Source of the DNA: Caenorhabditis remanei
Lineage: Eukaryota > Nematoda > Chromadorea > Rhabditida > Rhabditidae
Length of the DNA: 64,000 nucleotides
Assembly: GCF_010183535.1 (NCBI RefSeq)
Contig: NC_071328.1
Span: 8,432,001-8,496,000 of the forward strand
Direction: 5' to 3'
Position 1 is the first letter of the stretch. Each line of letters opens with the position of its first letter. A model generated the notes under the pieces. It was not told the origin of the DNA. It did no database searches and saw only the letters and a program-made list of their open reading frames with translations. The translations under genes and the position numbers were made by a program. Of this stretch, positions 46,123-56,311 are shown one piece after another.

Positions 46123-48710
46123 ATGGATTTTCTCTTTGTTATTTTTTCTCTTTCGCTATTATTTGTTAATGCAATATGTGAACAAAAGGATCGAAGTGAG
46201 TTTTTATTTGACGAATACTGAAATTCATAAAAAATCTGAAATTTCAAATGTCTCGAATGTTTCAGGATGTCCTGATAAGAACTATCCAAAAAATGCATGT
46301 TCGGTTCTCGATGACTGTGAAATTGGGGAGTTCTGTTACAGAGATATTCCGATGTCTTCAAATGAAACAAAGAATATGTATGGATGCTGTAGTGAGTATT
46401 TAATTGTGTAATTTTAATCGATTTCAATTAGTTTCATATCTGATTTTATTTTCAGAAACCCGCTGTGTTGGAACTGATATGCCTCATGGATGGAAATATG
46501 AAGAAGAGAGTCAATCAATGATTTCGTATTGTTCTAATTTAACCGGGTTATTCTATTTGGATAAAGTAGATATAGATCCGAATTTAACGAAGGAAGCATA
46601 TGGATGTTGTCCATTACCAATCAGTGATTTTGTATATGGAAAGATGTCTGGAGTGTTAGTCAATCGGACAGAAGCACTTCCATCAGGTAACAGATTGATA
46701 TAAGTCTTGAAACAATTGAATTCATTTAGGATGGTCACTTTTGGAAACTGGCGAAGTAACTGGATTGAAAAAGTGTTGTACCATCAACGATTGTAGTTCG
46801 AACGAGTACTGTGGAAGGGTTCGAAACCCTGGAAATCTGAAATTAGTTGATGAAACTTCCCAAAACTGTACGGCAAAATCACAAAGATTTGATGAAACTG
46901 ATAGATTTCTAAGGTTTTGTTATAAATGTTGGTTTTAATTGCAAGTATTTCTCTTTCATTGTCTTTAAACGCTTTCAGATCCAAACATCAGTTATGACCA
47001 CATTGGAATCACACAACGACAGAAAGATTTCAATCTGAAAGACCTCCAACTCTGTAAAACGAGCAAAGACTGCTGGAATAACACTCATTTCTGTCGCCAT
47101 CCAAAAGAAGGAGACGTCGGTGTCTGTGTTCCTATAATTGGCAATTTGATCCAGTCTTCCGGAGCCAAAGAAGCATTTTTAGTGAATAAGAAAAACGGTT
47201 GTGAGAGTGTTGATGAATGCGATGAGTTAGGAATCAAATGGTTTTCGTAAGTCACTTCTATCTGTGTTTCTGTATGCCCGGATATCTCATTTCAGTTATC
47301 AATGTGAAAAACCTGTATCTAATCGGTCTCAGACAGGAAACATTTGTGTAGGATGTGAGTGAAGAAAATAATCTTTAAAACTATTGAAACAGCTCAAAAA
47401 ACCACTCTATTCCAGACGAGATCCTGTGCTCCGAAACGGCCCTTTTCCAACATGGCAAAAATTTCGGCTGCCAGAACGATCATGATTGTGCACGAAACCA
47501 TTCGAATGACGATTCGCACTTTCCGATTTGTGTACAAAATCCATTTGAGAAAAGAGAATCAGCATGTTGCTATGGTTTGCACTGTAGTTTCCAAAGAAAA
47601 AAACGTCATAAGTCTTTTTCAGAGATGAAATCTTGTCAGTATGATCTGGATCTGAAGCCTTATGGAGTGTCACCATTGAACAAGCAGATGTGTTCAGATG
47701 ATCGAGATTGTCAAGAGTTGGCAGATGATATGATGACGAATCAAGTCTCTGGTAAAAAGAGAGTTTTCTGGTGAGAATGAATACTCCGAAACACAGATAG
47801 AATAACCTATTTTCCAGGGGTCGTTGCATGGAGGAACTGGAGAATCACCTCGGTAAATGTTGTATTGCCGACGTCTCCACACTATGTTCCGTCGGCAAAA
47901 GCCTCTTCCCAGTTCAAAAATGTTCGAACCATTCGGAATGTGGATGGAATCCATTCTTTGAAGGAAGAACTTCTTGGTGTGGAGATGAAGGATACTGTTG
48001 TGAAGATCACGAAGGAGAGAGAAGTTGGATGTGCCCGGATGGCAAATCTATTCGCTTAGAACAACCAAAATGCGATTCAAAGGATGGAGAATGGTGCGAA
48101 GGACGAGCAGGGTCATGTCTTATGAATCGGTGTTGCCCTATGGGTAAGTCTGTCTGTGTGTCTGTACATCTCGATGTCTGAAATTCAGTGAAGCCAGAAG
48201 GGAAAGTCATCCGTGTTTGGGCCGAAACTCCCTGGTACTATTCGAACCTTTCTTGTACTGATACGTTTGATTTACCTGATGACATGGACATGATTTATTG
48301 TGATCCTAAACGAAAAGTTGTAACTCGAATGACACGTGGCGATAGCTGGTTTGCATCGATCATTGCCATTCAAAACATGTACTGTTCCAGCAATAAGTTA
48401 GTGTTCTATTTAGAGTTTGTGGTTTAGTATTGTATTATTGTACAGAAACTGCACAGAAATTTCGGATAGTTTAGTTTGTGTTCGTGAGGTGAACAACTTG
48501 CAGAGATGCCACACATATTATGATGTGAGTTAGAAACTGTTTGTTGATCCGACTGCTCATTTGACCTCATTTACATTTCAGCGGTACACCAAATGGTATC
48601 TTTTCATCTTTCCAACCACACTTCTTGCTCTGTCAAGTTTCATGTTCTCCTATTTTTGGCGTCATGATTTGAAGCATGTCATTGAATCTCAGACGGAAGT
48701 GATCAGATGA
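46123..48710 (+). CDS. Cysteine-rich type I membrane protein, nematode-specific
   Basis: The ATG at 46123 opens a signal peptide (MDFLFVIFSLSLLFVNAIC). At least eight further exons follow, with clear starts at 46266, 46456, 46730, 46979, about 47296, 47416, 47819, 48190 and 48581. The ectodomain has many cysteines in recurring patterns: C-x8-C-x5-C ... CC (CPDKNYPKNACSVLDDCEIGE), DCSSNEYCGR, KDCWNNTHFCRHP, HSECGWNPFFEG, GWCGDEGYCCED-like and NRCCPM units. This looks like several copies of a small disulfide module with an x-D-C-x-x-x-x-x-C core and terminal CC. Several N-x-S/T sites are present. Near the end a hydrophobic span (LFIFPTTLLALSSFMFSYFW) is followed by a short cytoplasmic tail ending QTEVIR. 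The exon ending near 46913 gives the wrong phase for the next exon; a donor near 46869 would restore it. No named family recognised; a cell-surface or secretory role is inferred. Confidence 0.7.
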
Positions 48711-48740
48711 CATTTAAATAACTTTTCATTTGAATAAAAT

Positions 48741-50291
48741 CTAATTGATTAAACGAGAATCATATTGTTCTCTGAGGTGTTCAAGCAATGGTTCCAATCC
48801 AATTCGCTCTTGTGCGGAGACAGGGAACACAGGAAGATTCGGGAAAAGAGACGAAAGGTGTTGATTCTCTTCCTGAAAATAATTTATTCATTGTTCATTG
48901 ATGACTTCAGATATATTATTTTGCTTTATCTGTCTATTGAGTTATCCTAACCTCAGAATCTTTATCTGACAAGTCAATTTTATTGATAACAATTGTAGAC
49001 GCTCGATCTCCAAGTCCTTTCTGGTATCCTTCAAGCTCTATCCGCAATAATTTGTATTGTTCTGTCAAGTTACCAGCAGAATAATCGAGAACATACCATA
49101 AGGATCTGAAACAAGTATACCCACCCTGAATTGCGGACTGACACACAACTCACTGGCATCTCTCGATATGTTTTAAAAATGAAATTCCCAGTCCCTTATT
49201 TAAATGTGCATCTTCTATAAGTCCTGGAATATCAGCAACGGCGATTTGCTCGAAATCTTCATAGAAAACGACCCCAATATGAGGTCGAAGTGTCGTGAAT
49301 GGATACGAGGCGACTTTTGGTTTTGCACGAGAAATTGCACGAAGTAGGGATCTGACAGAATCGGAGTTTGACAAGATTCTGAATAACCAAACTCACGATT
49401 TTCCAGCATTTGGGAATCCGACTAATCCAGCTGTTGCCATGACTCTCATTTCCACATCGTAGATCAACTGAACATATTTCTATCTCATGGATTCTCACTA
49501 TAATACACCATCCCAACCTCTTCTCCTTGTCCACCATATTCCGCTTTGAATGGTTTTCGTACCTCATTCGACACATAAAACTGATTTCCACGTCCTCCGA
49601 CACCGCCACGAGCCGCAATGAACATCTTAAAATCTTTTATTTTTTGTGCAGATTTTGGTGCAAAATTACATCGTTTTCCTGATTCAATTCGAAAACTGTC
49701 GTTCCATCTGATTTGAATACGGTGCCTAATGGAACATTGATTTCTTTGTGTTCCGCTGACTTTCCATGGCATGACTTTGATCTGTAATTGTGTTCTTACT
49801 CTTAAAAAAGTTCCTAAGACGGTTTGCATACCTCCCGAATTCTCCATTATGTGCTCTGACAATTGAATAGACTGTCGAAAGATCTTTAGCTCCACGACTT
49901 GCTAAAAAATGGGAGATTGCTGTTTAGGATTCTGTTTTATCCACTTTTTTTCAATACTGCCTCGATATCGGGTGTATATAATTTTATTTAACTTTCTTGA
50001 AAAAAACGTATTGTAGTTTTTACTCGTTTGACTATTTGCTAATTTCGAACCTCTAAAAACGACGTGTCCACCATGACCTCCATCGCCACCGTCCGGCCCA
50101 CCAAATGGTTTTTTGTATCCTCTGAAAAACGAAACCATCCCATTTCCTCCGTTTCCAGCTATGCATCTAACACGTCGATAATCGACAAATGATGTAGCTT
50201 CGCCATCTGATTTTGGTTTCCGGGGAGAGAGGATCGGACGTTTTGATAGGTGCGGAGCCAGTTTCGAACTGATTTGTAGAGTAATACGCAT
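48741..50291 (-). CDS. Mitochondrial Obg-family GTPase, MTG2/GTPBP5-like
   Basis: Obg/CgtA proteins bind GTP and assist large ribosomal subunit assembly; the animal GTPBP5/MTG2 branch acts in mitochondria. The minus-strand protein starts at 50291 with [20 protein letters not shown], basic and free of acids, a likely presequence. The glycine-rich Obg fold follows: [51 protein letters not shown] and [13 protein letters not shown]. The G domain has G1 GFPNAGKS, a switch region [12 protein letters not shown]3 DIPGL, G4 NKIDLSD and a G5-like VSAQE, with the end [13 protein letters not shown]. Introns are short; one at about 49671-49628 is only 44 bases and ends TTTTAAG, and without it the frame would break between NQEND and MFIAARGG. 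The stop is at 48743-48741, 30 bases from the convergent cysteine-rich gene. Confident on family, moderately on MTG2 versus GTPBP10. Confidence 0.87.
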
Positions 50292-51213
50292 CTACAACCC
50301 GCCGTTCAGAAACATAATCAAACTAAACCAGTGAAAAATATAAACAATGACAAAAAACTCGTACACAAAAGGAAAACTAGTCCATTAGTTACATCTTTTA
50401 TTCAGGTTTGTCGAAATAAGCTTCGACAATCACATTTGGAATAAGGGGCACACAGACCGACAGGAGAGTAAAAGGGAACAGGATCCGAGAAATGGGTCGT
50501 AGGTACATAAGGGGTTATATAGAAAAAAGAGAAAGCAATATAAAAACTCACAAAATATTCAAGTAATATATGAAGGTTTTCCCTACGACACCATGTAGAC
50601 AAGATGAGTCAAAAATTGTGAAGAGAAAAGAAAGAGACATGGAATATTCTTGGTTATTGAGTGTCAGTGAATAGTAGGGATTTTGGAAAACCGGGAATAT
50701 ATGAAAGTTTGTACATTTTCAAACTCCCTCCTATTTCTAACAAACTCAACTCTCCAACAGGATACGACAAAAAAGTGACATAATTTTGAAAAAAGGGAAT
50801 TCAAATCGGAATAAAAAATTATTGAGAAAACACCACTGGGATTATTGAAGCTGTGAATGGTATCAATTATCTATTGGTAGGTGGATAACAAAGGGTAAGG
50901 CACATTAAATCAGTTAAATGAAAATGTGGAATCGGGTGAGAAACTCGGGAAGGAAATACCGACGAAAGATGAAATAACTCTAATTAATGAAATTATTCGA
51001 ACTTTCTGTTGAAGTAAGATTATTTGATGACAATGGAGAAACTGGAAGGAAAGGAACACTGCACATGATATCCTAAAAACTACCCGGATACTCGAAATTT
51101 CGACGAGAAGCATAAGAGAAAGAAGTTGAGAGAAACAAAGTGATAGGGATTGAAGAATGAATTGGTACAGAAGAAATGGAAGTGAGGAGAAGGGGTAAAT
51201 AGGAAATAAGTGG
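50292..51213. other. Intergenic, no genes seen
   Basis: About 920 bases of A-rich sequence between the GTPase start and the stop codon of the next minus-strand gene. It holds the 3' UTR of that gene and upstream DNA of the GTPase gene. Confidence 0.5.
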
Positions 51214-53563
51214 TTACTGCATGACTGCTTGGTCGTCCATCATGAACTGTCCATCCATAACGACTCCTTCCATCACTTCATCGTCTGCAAACTTCGAAAA
51301 TATTATGATAACAAGTCTTAAGAATGACTGTTGTTAAGGAGAAGAAGAATTGGCCACGTATTTCAACAAATACATTTTCAACTTGATCCTTCGGAAGATA
51401 ATTTCCTCAAGGAATAATCAAGGAATTATGTAGCGCAAAAGCAAGCTATTTTACAGATTCAAATTTATTACCTTCAGCTTCCCCTTCTTCTTCCAGCATA
51501 TCTAAATCCACAGCTTGTGCGTCAACTGGAGCGAAATTCGGTTGGGCTTCGGGATCTAAATCTTTCAAATTGATTAGCAAACGTGTAACAGAAAACATAT
51601 TCTTACCTGCGACTAAATCTCTCAATGCCTCGTTTCTCTGATGCTCGGCATCGTCCATTTCTTCGCGATCCTGGAAAAGAAAAATAAGATTTGAACTTTT
51701 GCATTAAGAAAAGTACCGTTGAGTCATTGGATTCATCTCCGTTTCTTTGCACCTGTGGTTCATTGACAGCATCTCCAAACATCGGAACTGGCTCCGGCGC
51801 GGCTGCTTGTACTTGTGGAATTTGACCGGCATCGGCACGATTTATTGGATCTGTAATCAAGAATACGTTCATAATAAGTAAATTTTCAGGTCATTTCATG
51901 CTTAGTTACATGATAGACACCTCAAAGTTTGACAAGACACTTACAAGCATCCCACACTTGCTGTGGCACAAATCGTTGTGGTCGAGGAGCTTGTGGTGCC
52001 ACCATCAACTGAGCCGGCTGTTGATCGTATTGAGCTTGTTGCTGTTGTTGCTGTTGAGCATTTCCGAGCTGGCCCATATGAATCGCACGATCTCCTCTGA
52101 TTGGTGCAACAAAATGATGTTGAATGGGATCTCCGGGTCGCGGTGCTCCAACAGCTTCTTGGTGGGTAATTTGTCGAAAGACGTAGTTATCGTTATTGTT
52201 AATATTGATTGCGGCTCCTGGAACGCCGCCACGACTAGGGAGGACAATTACACGAACGTCATTCGCCGAATTATCATTGAGCACATTGATAAGATGATTG
52301 ACCTGAATAATTCATAATTGGCGATGAAAAATTTGTTTGAAACTTACGTTATGATAACGGGGAGTTGCATCTCCATTTGGCGCATCGATGGCACGGAACT
52401 CATATACATGTGCTCCGACTACAACTCTCCCATTGCTGTTACCAGCTGGTTGCCCAAGAATTCGAATTTGGGGCTCGACAACTCGGGGAGCTGGAGCTAT
52501 TCCAGCTGGAGGAACATCTGCGTTTCGCTCGACTGGAACTGCCAGTCGCGGAGGGATCATCTGTGGATTCTGTTGCATCTGACGGACTTGTTCAGGATTA
52601 GGAGGTATTGGTCGACGAATTCCGTGAGGAGCAGCGCCGTGCACACGAGCACCATGTGGTGCAATTACTGCCGGAACATTCTCTTCTAGTGCACCGACTT
52701 GTACAATGGCAGCTGGTTGTGCTGCTCCCGGAGCAATAATAGCTTCCGCACCATCACCTGGTGGCGCCACGACTTCTTGTCCGTTTCTGCTTGCCCTTCG
52801 CGTCCTGTGTCCACTGGCCCGTCTGCCAATTCTGTGTTTCAGTCTATCATCGCCATATTCACATACAACTGCCTGCTTTTTTCGATTAAGAGCTGACAGA
52901 AATTTAACAGCCTCATCTCCTCGTTGAACACCCGGATATGTACAATTACGGAGAAGAACCAATTCCACGCCAAGTTTCTCGATGGCGCGCTCCAAATTGT
53001 CAACGTCACGCATATAAAACGCTACGTTTACGAACTCAATCGACTTTATACGCCATTCGCGGACGTGTACTGAAAAAAGGATAATTATTCTTTACTTGTT
53101 CAAGCCAGTTTTACTATGATTTTCTTTGCTGTATCCATACTTTTTTCAAAACTAAACATAGAAAGGGTCATACAATCATTTTACACAATTCATTCCACGA
53201 CTCACCAATGCCTCTCAAAACTCTCCCGAAATTCGGATAATTGGCCGCGAATGGTCTTATATCGCATTTTGAGTGAAACTGGAGAACATATTTGTGTGAT
53301 GAGGTCATCATAACCGATAGACGATCAGGCGCCAAACCTGCTGCGTACATGAACTCAATTCCACGCAAAAATGTAGGACCGCTGGTTTTGAGAAGCATTC
53401 GCTCGGTAGCTAACGCCACCAACGTCTTCACCATCGTCATTGGCGTCACTGATGATTGATCGTGTGCGTATAACCGACGAGGAGGTTGTTGCGGCAACGG
53501 TTGTGGTGGATTAATTATGTTAGGAATGATGAAGTCGGTTGGGAGGACGCGCGCCCGGGCCCT
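51214..53563 (-). CDS. Ala/Pro/Gln-rich disordered protein with a folded N-terminal region (5' end not found)
   Basis: The stop codon is at 51216-51214. Exons seen on the minus strand: about 53563-53205, 53070-52350 (two segments), 52300-51945, 51850-51720, 51670-51607, 51560-51475 and 51290-51214. The upstream part has a possible folded module (SGPTFLRGIEFMYAAGLAPD, CDIRPFAANYPNFGRVLRG, VHVREWRIKSIEFVNVAFYM, ERAIEKLGVELVLLRNCTYP). After a basic patch (RIGRRASGHRTRRASRNGQ) the remainder is low complexity: Ala/Pro-rich (QPAAIVQVG, PPRLAVPVERN), Asn-rich (ININNNDNYVF), a Gln run (NAQQQQQQQAQYDQQ), and an acidic end with VMEGVVMDGQFMMDDQAVMQ. The first exon starts at an acceptor (ATATTCAG), so at least one exon upstream is missing from this model. 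The top-1 neighbourhood makes a link to sepa-1-like autophagy substrates possible, but nothing in the sequence proves it. Confidence 0.6.
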
Positions 53564-53822
53564 GAATATTATGAAAATTTGAAAAGTATTCTGAGACAAA
53601 AAGAAACAAGAATAACCAGAAAGTTGAAAACAATCTAAAAGCAAAAAATTTCACTCTCCTACAACTGCTTAGCTAAATTATACCACAGTACCTGCAATAG
53701 TTGGTCAGTAGAAAGTTTTAAAACTCAGAAAAAAGTGAATGATAATTTCTATTGAGAAGCTGAAATCGTGCTGTATTTATTTAGATACAGATAATTTTTT
53801 AACTACAGCAACCGTTCGTTAT

Positions 53823-53962
53823 TGGACCTACCCACGAAGAAAACTTGCCTATTCACGAACGCAAAATAATTCATTTTTATGGCACAAAAATGCATTAAAT
53901 TGCATTCGTGAATAGAATTAAATTGCATTAAATGGTACAAGTTTTCTTCGTGGGTAGGTCCA
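53823..53962. mobile_element. 140-base palindromic MITE-like element
   Basis: Near-perfect terminal inverted repeats of about 25 bases (TGGACCTACCCACGAAG... at the left, its complement at the right end) enclose a core with two further short inverted TTCACGAA/TTCGTGAA and ATTAAATTGCATT motifs. TAT on both flanks is the likely target duplication. No coding capacity. It lies upstream of the disordered-protein gene. Confidence 0.75.
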
Positions 53963-54889
53963 TATGCGAAATTGTCGATTTACGGCAGTAGTCACTAAAC
54001 TAAGACCACCTCTGCAAATGGCGGAGTATCGTTCTTCGCTACAGAAATTTTTCGGGCCGCGGCATACCACGAGATCGTAAGGCGATTCGAAACCAAATGA
54101 AAAGAATACAAAAAGAAAAAGAACAGGGTCGCGAAAAATGTGATAGGAGACAGTGGTAAGACTGATGATAAGATGTCAAGATTAATTGATAAGGATGTTT
54201 AAGAATACGGGTAAAAAGAAAAGAACAAAAAGTGCAAACGGGACAAGAAGATAGAAAAGTCGATAAAAACGACCAAAAAAACGAGAAAGTAGAGAACGAG
54301 CGCTTCTGAAGCGTTCGAAAAATAGCAACGTTTCATTAAAAACATTTTGGTCATAACTTTCGTCGATGATCGAAATAAAAACAAGTAAGAAAAAACAAGA
54401 AAATAAGCTCGAAGCGATATGATGGCGCGAGTGAATCCCGACGATGACAAGACAATGAGGGGAAACAGAGTAGATCAAACACAGAAAATTATAGACAAAA
54501 TTTTAGGCCTAAAATTACTAGGAAAAAATACTGGATGTACAGATGACGAGGAAGAGAAGAGGCATGACGGTAGAGTTGGAAGAAGAAACAAGACACAGAG
54601 ATGGAGACACAGACTGGGAGAAGTGGAAGGGGCAAAACTCGTAGCAGAATTATTGAACACAGAAAAAAAGTTGGATGGGAGAAGAGAGGCAGCGGTGATA
54701 ACCCAAATACTAGAAAAAGAATAAGTAATGAAAATAGTGTTCTAAAAATAAAAATAGGAGCAATCGAAAAGCGTAGAAAATCGGAAGTAACCTGGGATGC
54801 AATTTGTAAAATATGTCAAATCTACTAATAATTATTTTTAGCACCTAAATAATATCGCTCTATACAAAAATACTCTGAATTGATTACGG
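53963..54889. other. Intergenic, purine-rich on the plus strand
   Basis: Between the palindromic element and the UPF0561 stop codon. The plus strand from about 54420 to 54720 is strongly purine-rich (GAAGAGAAG-like runs), which opens a 101-codon frame by composition. No splice partners or motifs. It may contain the missing first exon of the disordered-protein gene on the minus strand. Confidence 0.4.
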
Positions 54890-56311
54890 CTACATAGAAA
54901 AAGTAATCGACGAGGAAGACGAAGACGTTGATGACATTGGAGACGTTGGAACAGAAGGGTCAGGTGATCGGGATCTTCTTGCCTCGCGAGCAAGTCGATG
55001 TTCCAATTGTTCTTCGATGAAAATTCGTAAGTTTCGACATTGAGAATCGTCGAAATTGTACTCTCGGGAGAGAGATTTTGCAAGGCGAGCTGCTTTGGTG
55101 TTCTGAAAATTTTATAATTTAATATCAACTACAGAATTCGGAAAATCTCTAAAGAGTTCGTTTGGTCGTTTTACTTTTTATGTCGTCTTCAATAAACATT
55201 CTAATACATGTTACACGGTAATTGCCATCCTTCTCGGAAGACAACACATTTTTTCATCTATTTTCGTACTTTTTTCAATAGAATAATTGAATTGGCAAGT
55301 AAATGCATTAGCTTTCCAGGTGCCTGTTTAACCCGGAAAGTCATTGTTCAAGAATAGATTCGTAACAACTGTCAAATAAAAAATGAACAAAATTGCATCT
55401 GTTTGTATTTCTAAATCTGAGATTCAAAAACTAACGCAAACTAAAAACAATTTAGGTGAAACGTTATTGAGAAATAGTCTTGCTTATTTGTCTTATTCCA
55501 CCTAGAATTACACGTGGCGCTGCTTAAAATTCCAATGACAATGAGTTTCCCGACAGCGCTGCTAAAGAGCACGTAAACTTTCAGAACTTCTATTACATAT
55601 ATCAAAAAATGCTATTCCAGATTTAAATTTAAAAAATTTTTCGTTACCCGAGGCACCCCAATCGTCTTCTTATCTCCATTTTTCAGTGTCAACTCCAACG
55701 TGAATAGATCCTCCTCTCCATCTCTAATAGAATATCTCTCCGATGTCTCCTGCAGACTGTAGTTAGCCAATGTGCAACATATATCATCAACGGTTGGATA
55801 AGTTCGTTCAATTCTACGACGAACTTGCTTTCGTACATGGTCGTCTGCTTCTCTTTGTTTTTTCAGAATAGGACAAATTTCTTTTTCGTCGTCTTGCGAG
55901 TCGGAATCCGATCGGCATATGGAGCGGGGAGCTGCAAATGCATATGGTCTGAATTAACGTAAAAAATGGTTAGAGAAATTTCAAGATTGAAATAAGTATA
56001 CGTGTATGTCCTATTTCTCACATATTTCACATATTCTCCCTTCCCTCGGAGTTCTATCACAAACCTTTCTCAGAAGCTTCAACCCTCTTCTCCTCTATTT
56101 CTTTCAATTGACGCCGTAGATGTGGTGGGATATAGACATTTGGTTTCTTTACTGGTTCAATGGATCTCTGCGATTCACCGATTCGTTCTCGAATCTCTGA
56201 CTTTCGTTGCTCGTGCACCCGGTCGTATTCGTCGCGATCCAGTTGATTCCTTCGAATGAATCGCATGTATCCATGATTCAAATCTATTCGTGGCTGCTGC
56301 GGTCGTGTCAT
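54890..56311 (-). CDS. UPF0561 family protein (C2orf68-like)
   Basis: Three exons (56311-56065, 55931-55648, 55102-54890) give 247 residues, in phase at both joins. The N-terminal motif LDLNHGYMRFIRRNQ followed by LDRDEYDRV matches the signature I know from the UPF0561/C2orf68 family (a HG..xxIRRNQ.xRD.YD pattern). Next comes PKKPNVYIPPHLRRQ-like text (KPNVYIPPHLRRQLKEIEE), where vertebrate members also have a proline-tyrosine motif. The middle has an acidic segment and a conserved-looking strand pair (LFTLELTLKNGDKKTIGV), then a helix (IFIEEQLEHRLAREARR) and a Ser/Pro-rich tail ending in a serine run. The function of the family is not established. The ATG at 56311 was preferred because the frame upstream of it has only a TTG. 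Confidence 0.8.

Noticed and set aside
54419..54724. Plus-strand 101-codon frame
   Set aside because: The region is purine-rich, which removes stops by composition; the product is a charged low-complexity string.
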